A DNA stretch of 64,000 nucleotides, from positions 930,001 through 994,000 of the forward strand of contig CAVOQC010000004.1 of NCBI GenBank assembly GCA_963698265.1, written 5' to 3'. The notes beneath the pieces are model-generated. The model was not told the DNA's origin, did not search any database, and saw only the letters and a program-made list of their open reading frames with translations. Below, piece by piece: positions 59,323 through 64,000 of the stretch (position 1 is its first letter; every line of letters starts with the position of its first letter). Source of the DNA: FEB-7 sp963698265 (lineage in GTDB: Bacteria; Pseudomonadota; Gammaproteobacteria; Burkholderiales; Usitatibacteraceae). The position numbers and the translations under genes are program-made.

Positions 59323-61293
59323 TCAGATCACGCGTTCGTTGCCGCCATCCACCGGAACCTGCGCGCCGGTGGTCTTCGAGAACAGGGGGCCGCACATTTC
59401 GGCGGCGAGTTCCGCCACGTCGCGGCTCGTGACCTCCGTGCGCAGCACGTTGGAGCGCTTGTACTCCTCGACGCTCTTGCCGTAGTGCGCCGCCCGCGCG
59501 GCGAGCACCTCCTCGGTCCACAGTCCCGTGTCGAACACCGCGTTCGGATGGAGCGAGTTCACCCGTATGCCGTCGCCGCCCCATTCGAGCGCCGCCACCC
59601 GCGCGAGCTGGTTCAACGCGGCCTTCGAGGCCGAATAGGCGGCCGCCCCGGGGCCCGGCGCAGGAACGTTCTTCGACCCGATCACGACGACCCGCCCGCC
59701 GCGCGGCGATAGCTTGAGGAATGGGTGGCACTCCCGCAGGAGCACGAGGTTCGCGTCGACGTTGACCCGCATCACGCGGAGCCACTCGTCCGTGGGGAGC
59801 GCCTCGATCCGCCGGCCGCCGGGAAAGATGCCGGCGTTGAGGACGAGCATGTCCAGGCCACCGAACGCATCGACGGTGCGCTCGATCGCGGCCGCGATCT
59901 GCTCTCCGGAAGTCACGTCGCACGCGAGGCCCAGGAAATCCGCCCGGTCGTGCATTGCCGCGACCTCCGGCTTCAGGTCGAGGCCGACCACCGCCGCCCC
60001 GCGTGCGAGGAGCGATGCGACACAGGCCCTTCCGATCCCCGAACCCGCGCCGGTCACGAGCGCGACCTCGCCCGCGAGCACCGGCGGTCTTCCGCCCTTG
60101 CGGAGCTTCGCCTGCTCGAGATCCCAGTACTCGACGTCGAAGAGGTCCTTCTGCGGCAGCGCCCGGTAGCCTCCCAGCGCCTCGGCCCGCTCGATCACGT
60201 CCATCGTGTGCGCGTAGATCTCGGCCACGATCGCCGAATCGCGCGCGGTCCGCCCGACTCCCAGGAGCCCGAGGTCGCGATCGAGCACCAGGCGCGGCGC
60301 CGGGTCGAGCGGGGTCTTGCGCTCCTTCGCCAGGGGTTCCATCGCGGCGAAGTACTGCCGGTAGGCCGCGACGTAGGCGTCGGTGTCGCGCCCCACCATC
60401 GGCACGCACTTCGTCCGGATCGAATGGTCGGGCGTGGCCGGGCCGCGCCCGGCGATGTCGGCCACGTCGGGCCGGCCGCAGAAACCGAGGCTTCGCGCGT
60501 TCGCGTGGCGGGCCATGACGACGGGAAAGCCGGCCGCTGCGGAAATGGAGCGGCGCAATGCAGCAAGTTCCCGCGCGGCGCGCGGTGCCTCGCGCGCTGG
60601 GGGCGCGGGCAGGTCCCAGGCCCTCTCGCGCCTCAGGTACTGCTCGGCACGATCGACGAGCGACACCATGCGTTCGTAGGACTGCCTCGCCGTCTCGCCG
60701 AAGGAGAAGATGCCGTGGTTCAGGAGCACCATGCCGATGGTGGACGGACCCGCCTGCGCGGGAAAGCGCTCCGCGCAGAGGCGTGCGAGGTCGAAGCCCG
60801 GCATCACGTAGGGAATCACGACGACCAGGTCGCCGAAGGCCTCGCGGATCCTCGCCTCGCCGTCGCGCGTGTTGGTGATCGCAAGCACGGCGTCGGCATG
60901 GGTGTGATCGACGAACTTGTGCGGCAGGATCGCATGCAGGATCGCCTCGACGGATGGAGCGGGCGCGCCCGCGCGCGTCGTGTTCGTCGCAAGCTCGCTC
61001 ACCATCACCGGATCGGCGAGAACGGCAAGCCCCGCGAGGGCGCGCAGGTGCTCGAGCCGCACCGGCGCGAAGCCCGCTTCCTCGATGGTCTCCAGGTCCC
61101 AGCCGCTGCCCTTCACGTAGAGCAGTTCCTCTTCCACGCCGAGGACATTGCGCTCGACCACCTTCACCGAGGTGTTGCCGCCGCCGTGCAGGACGAGGCT
61201 CCGGTCGCGACCGAGGAGCCGGGAGGTGTAGCAGCGCAGTGCCAGGTCGCCCGCGAGCGCCGCGGCTTCGGTGTCGTTCCAGAGGCTTTTCAT
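59323..61293 (-). CDS. Bifunctional aldolase / short-chain dehydrogenase (RhaD/RhaE-like)
   Basis: A 656-aa fusion. The N-terminal class II aldolase domain (1-380) has LHGGGNTSVKVVE, zinc ligands in KFVDHTHADAVLAITN and LLNHGIFSFGETARQSYERM. The C-terminal SDR domain (about 400-656) has ALVTGAGSGIGRACVASLLA, LNAGIFPGG and the active-site AYSASKAALNQLARVAALEW. The same fusion is used in bacterial rhamnose catabolism (rhamnulose-1-phosphate aldolase plus lactaldehyde dehydrogenase), but no rhamnose kinase or isomerase is present here, so the sugar is uncertain. Confidence 0.9.
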   Translation of the reverse strand: MKSLWNDTEAAALAGDLALRCYTSRLLGRDRSLVLHGGGNTSVKVVERNVLGVEEELLYVKGSGWDLETIEEAGFAPVRLEHLRALAGLAVLADPVMVSELATNTTRAGAPAPSVEAILHAILPHKFVDHTHADAVLAITNTRDGEARIREAFGDLVVVIPYVMPGFDLARLCAERFPAQAGPSTIGMVLLNHGIFSFGETARQSYERMVSLVDRAEQYLRRERAWDLPAPPAREAPRAARELAALRRSISAAAGFPVVMARHANARSLGFCGRPDVADIAGRGPATPDHSIRTKCVPMVGRDTDAYVAAYRQYFAAMEPLAKERKTPLDPAPRLVLDRDLGLLGVGRTARDSAIVAEIYAHTMDVIERAEALGGYRALPQKDLFDVEYWDLEQAKLRKGGRPPVLAGEVALVTGAGSGIGRACVASLLARGAAVVGLDLKPEVAAMHDRADFLGLACDVTSGEQIAAAIERTVDAFGGLDMLVLNAGIFPGGRRIEALPTDEWLRVMRVNVDANLVLLRECHPFLKLSPRGGRVVVIGSKNVPAPGPGAAAYSASKAALNQLARVAALEWGGDGIRVNSLHPNAVFDTGLWTEEVLAARAAHYGKSVEEYKRSNVLRTEVTSRDVAELAAEMCGPLFSKTTGAQVPVDGGNERVI

Positions 61294-61455
61294 CCCGCGA
61301 TTCTCGCGGGGCGCACGGGGGCCGTCAATGGAAGTTGCGCGCTGCGCCGCGCGCCCGCACCCGCGGCTTCGGCGGGACAAGGCGTTACATCGCCGCGCAT
61401 CTGTGCTAGTAATTGCGCATCGGCGCCAACGCCCCGCCCGCACACCGGAGGATCC

Positions 61456-62601
61456 ATGTCCCGCTTCCGCGCAGCCACCGCCGCGTTCCTGCTGCTCCTT
61501 TTCGCCGCCCCCGCGCTCGCGCAGTCGACCTGCGATCCCGACGGCGTGCAGGCGAGCGGCTCGATCTACCGCATCTGCATGCCGCCCGCGGCGCAGTACA
61601 ACGGCAACCTCGTGATCTGGGCGCACGGCTTCCAGGACGCGGGCACTCCCGTGTCGATCCCGGAGGACCAGCTCTGCATCTCCGGCGTCTGCCTGAACGA
61701 GATCGCCAACCTCCTGGGCTTCGGATTCGCCACGAACAGCTACAGCAAGACGGGGCTCGCGGTGGTGCAGGGCCTGGGCGACGTCATCGATCTCGTGAAC
61801 GTCTACACCGCAAGGAAGGGAAAACCCAACAAGGTCTACCTGGTGGGCGCCTCGGAGGGAGGGATCATCACCACGCTCGGCCTCGAGAAGCATTCGAGCG
61901 TGTTTTCCGCGGGCCTCGCGCTCTGCGGGCCCATCGGCAGTTTCCCGATGCAGATCAACTACTTCGGCGACGCGCGCGCGACGTTCCAGTACTTCTTCCC
62001 CGGCGTGATCCAGGAAGATCCCTTCCATCCCAGCCCCTCGCTCGTCGCGAACTGGAGCACCTACTACGACAGTATCGTGAAGCCGATCGTGATGTCGCCG
62101 CAGCGGCGCAGCGACCTGAACCAGTGGGCGGCCGTGGCGAAACTGCCCTTCGACGAGAGCAACTTCGAGGCGACGATAGAGCAGTCAGTGAGGGACGTGC
62201 TCCGCTACAGCGTCGTGAACCTGACGGACGCGGCGGCGACCCTCGGCGGTTTCCCGTTCGACAACCGGAGCAAGTGGTACACGGGATCCAAGGACGACTT
62301 CAAGCTGAATCTCAAGGTGCCCCGCGTCGCCGCGGACCCCGCTGCCCTCGCGGCGATGAGCGCCGGCTACGAAACGACGGGCACGCTGCGGCGCCCGCTC
62401 ATTTCCATGCACACCAAGCGCGACCAGCAGGTGCCGTTCGCGCACCAGCCGATCTACACGGTGAAGTCCTTCCTGGCCGGCTCGCTCTTCGCGCGCTACC
62501 TTCCCGTCGAGGTCGACCGCTACGGGCACTGCAACTTCACCGTCGACGAACTCGTCTGGGGCTTCTTCGTGATGCTCGCCTACGACGAGCTCGTGAAGTA
62601 G
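61456..62601 (+). CDS. Secreted alpha/beta hydrolase
   Basis: A 381-aa exported protein: signal peptide (SRFRAATAAFLLLLFAAPAL, cleaved near ALA-QS), two early cysteine pairs (TCDP, RICMPP, LCISGVC), NLVIWAHGFQDAGTPV, the nucleophile elbow VYLVGASEGGIITTLGLE, and a plausible catalytic His in DRYGHCNFTVDEL. The overall pattern is an esterase or depolymerase-like hydrolase of the periplasm or exterior; the substrate is not known. It is divergent from the aldolase gene across 162 nt that hold no gene. Confidence 0.82.
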   Translation: MSRFRAATAAFLLLLFAAPALAQSTCDPDGVQASGSIYRICMPPAAQYNGNLVIWAHGFQDAGTPVSIPEDQLCISGVCLNEIANLLGFGFATNSYSKTGLAVVQGLGDVIDLVNVYTARKGKPNKVYLVGASEGGIITTLGLEKHSSVFSAGLALCGPIGSFPMQINYFGDARATFQYFFPGVIQEDPFHPSPSLVANWSTYYDSIVKPIVMSPQRRSDLNQWAAVAKLPFDESNFEATIEQSVRDVLRYSVVNLTDAAATLGGFPFDNRSKWYTGSKDDFKLNLKVPRVAADPAALAAMSAGYETTGTLRRPLISMHTKRDQQVPFAHQPIYTVKSFLAGSLFARYLPVEVDRYGHCNFTVDELVWGFFVMLAYDELVK

Positions 62602-62611
62602 CCCGCCGGCC

Positions 62612-64000
62612 TCAGGCGGCCCGCTTCGATTTCCCGCCGGCCTTCTCGAAGACGAGGCCGGACGGGCCAGCGTCCACCACGATCGCATCCTTCGGGCCGA
62701 AGCGCCCCTCGAGGATCGCCTTCGACAGCGGATTCTCGATGGCCTGCTGGATCGCGCGCTTGAGCGGTCGCGCGCCGTAGACCGGGTCGAACCCCGTCTG
62801 CGCCAGGCGCTCGAGCGCCGCGTCGGAGACCTGCAGCCCGATCTCGAGCTTCGCGAGCCGTCCCACCAGGTAGCGGAGCTGGATCTTCGCGATGTTGCGG
62901 ATGTGCTCCTCGCCGAGGGCATGGAAGACCACGATCTCGTCTATCCGGTTCACGAACTCGGGGCGGAACTGCGTCTTCACCTCCGCCAGCACCGCCATCT
63001 TGACGAGGGAAGCGTCGCTCCCGGCCATGGACTGGATCATCTGGCTGCCGAGGTTCGAGGTCATCACGATCACCGTGTTCTTGAAGTCCACCGTACGGCC
63101 CTGCCCGTCGGTCATGCGCCCGTCGTCGAGCACCTGGAGCAGCACGTTGAAGACGTCGGGGTGCGCCTTCTCGATCTCGTCCAACAGGATCACCGAATAG
63201 GGCTTGCGGCGAATCGCCTCGGTGAGGTGCCCGCCTTCCTCGTAGCCGACGTATCCCGGGGGCGCGCCTATCAGCCGCGCGACGGAGTGCTTCTCCATGA
63301 ACTCGCTCATGTCGACGCGAATCAGGTGGTCCTCCGAATCGAACAGGAACGAGGCGAGCGCCTTGCACAGCTCGGTCTTGCCCACGCCCGTGGGCCCCAG
63401 GAAGAGGAACGAGCCGTAGGGCCGGTTAGGGTCCGAGAGCCCCGCGCGGGAGCGCCGGATCGCATCGGCCACGAGGCGCACGGCCTCGTCCTGGCCCACG
63501 ACTCGCTCGTGGAGCTTCTCCTCCATGTGCACGAGCTTGTCGCGCTCGCCCTGCATCATCTTCGACACCGGGATGCCGGTTGCGCGCGAAACCACCTCGG
63601 CGATCTCCTCCGCGCCCACTTCGGTGCGCAGGAGCTTCGGCCGGGGGGCGCCCTCGGGCTTGTCGGCCTTCTTCAGCTGCGCCTCGAGCTGCGGGAGCTT
63701 GCCGTACTGGAGCTCGCTCATCCTGGCCCAGTCGCCCTTGCGGCGCGCCTCTTCCATGGCGAGACGGAGTTTCTCGATTTCCTCCTTGATGGAGGCGGCG
63801 CCGTGGACCGCGTGCTTCTCGGCGCTCCAGACCTCCTCGAGATCCGCGTACTCCTTCTCGAGCCTGGCGATCTCCGACTCCAGGAGGTCCATGCGCTTCC
63901 TCGAGGCCTCGTCCTTTTCCTTCTTCACCGCCTCGCGCTCGATCTTCAGCTGGATGAGGCGCCGGTCGAGGCGGTCCATGGATTCCGGCTTGGAGTCGAT
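62612..64000 (-). CDS. clpB: ClpB disaggregase, C-terminal half (gene continues beyond the right edge)
   Basis: The visible 462 residues cover the coiled-coil M-domain (LESEIARLEKEYADLEEVWS and following heptads) and the second AAA+ module: FLFLGPTGVGKTELCKALAS (Walker A), SVILLDEIEKAHPDVFNVLL (Walker B), the substrate-binding pore loop IGAPPGYVGYEEGG, sensor 1 in VIVMTSNLGSQ and the C-terminal GARPLKRAIQQ sensor 2. ClpB works with DnaK to rescue aggregated proteins. It ends 10 nt after the convergent hydrolase gene. Confidence 0.97.
   Translation of the reverse strand: MDSKPESMDRLDRRLIQLKIEREAVKKEKDEASRKRMDLLESEIARLEKEYADLEEVWSAEKHAVHGAASIKEEIEKLRLAMEEARRKGDWARMSELQYGKLPQLEAQLKKADKPEGAPRPKLLRTEVGAEEIAEVVSRATGIPVSKMMQGERDKLVHMEEKLHERVVGQDEAVRLVADAIRRSRAGLSDPNRPYGSFLFLGPTGVGKTELCKALASFLFDSEDHLIRVDMSEFMEKHSVARLIGAPPGYVGYEEGGHLTEAIRRKPYSVILLDEIEKAHPDVFNVLLQVLDDGRMTDGQGRTVDFKNTVIVMTSNLGSQMIQSMAGSDASLVKMAVLAEVKTQFRPEFVNRIDEIVVFHALGEEHIRNIAKIQLRYLVGRLAKLEIGLQVSDAALERLAQTGFDPVYGARPLKRAIQQAIENPLSKAILEGRFGPKDAIVVDAGPSGLVFEKAGGKSKRAA

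Overview
The window is about two-thirds or more G+C, densely packed and full of ATGA/TGATG-type gene overlaps. Its gene families (a membrane-bound hydrogenase operon in the order known from Cupriavidus/Ralstonia eutropha, DctPQM TRAP transporters, an Aap-type amino-acid ABC transporter, CaiB/crotonase genes, NnrS) point to a metabolically versatile betaproteobacterium. The genus cannot be fixed from the sequence alone. No rRNA, tRNA, transposase, integrase or CRISPR array was seen.

Layout. 1-10918 (minus strand) is a [NiFe] uptake-hydrogenase locus: a 62-aa membrane peptide, hupS, hupL (broken by one missing base), hupC and an orphan HigA-like gene, then a terminator and a second unit hupD-F-G-H-I-J-K-hypA-B-F (hypF runs off the left edge). 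HupS carries the two extra cysteines of oxygen-tolerant group 1d enzymes. Both units have an Anr/FNR-like box and share a GTAAC-N7-GTTAC inverted repeat. 11199-15939 (plus) is a tightly coupled dctP-dctQ-dctM-crotonase-CaiB operon. 15936-18537 (minus) holds an OmpA-FecR fusion and a methyltransferase. 18611-22974 (minus) is a sensor kinase/FixJ-type regulator pair followed by a second TRAP system (Q, M and a 55-aa membrane peptide, but no binding protein). 23087-31310 is mixed: a frameshifted TauE-type exporter, a methyltransferase, a stand-alone cyclic-nucleotide domain, a frameshifted ILVBL-type ThDP enzyme overlapping an acyl-CoA synthetase, an orphan amino-acid binding protein, a 3-hydroxyacyl-CoA dehydrogenase, small proteins and a truncated gene remnant. 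31419-38843 (plus) is glgP-glgC-glgA-glgX without a branching enzyme. 38840-50720 (minus) contains formaldehyde oxidation genes (frmA, fghA), cbpA/cbpM, a thioesterase, an S41 lipoprotein protease, gamma-glutamyltransferase and aapJQMP. 50983-55179 is ung, three tandem copies of a 49-aa double-glycine-leader peptide gene, and a convergent two-gene operon encoding a TPR/HD-GYP protein and a LuxR-type regulator. 55285-64000 holds a spermidine-synthase-like protein, a GST, NnrS, structural/repeat proteins, a RhaD-like aldolase-dehydrogenase, a secreted hydrolase and the C-terminal half of ClpB.

The most novel item is at 51796-52347: three 150-bp genes spaced at exactly 201 bp, each encoding a leader ending DWELALVAGG followed by the invariant heptapeptide DGIPTWP. 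They look like precursors of an exported peptide (pheromone or RiPP/bacteriocin type). Their neighbours combine a TPR module with an HD-GYP output domain and an N-terminal LuxR helix-turn-helix with a helical C-terminus, so a peptide-signalling circuit is a reasonable but unproven hypothesis.

Three otherwise intact genes (hupL, tauE-like, ILVBL-like) each carry one single-base indel. This could be real decay or residual assembly error, and it bears on whether the hydrogenase is functional.
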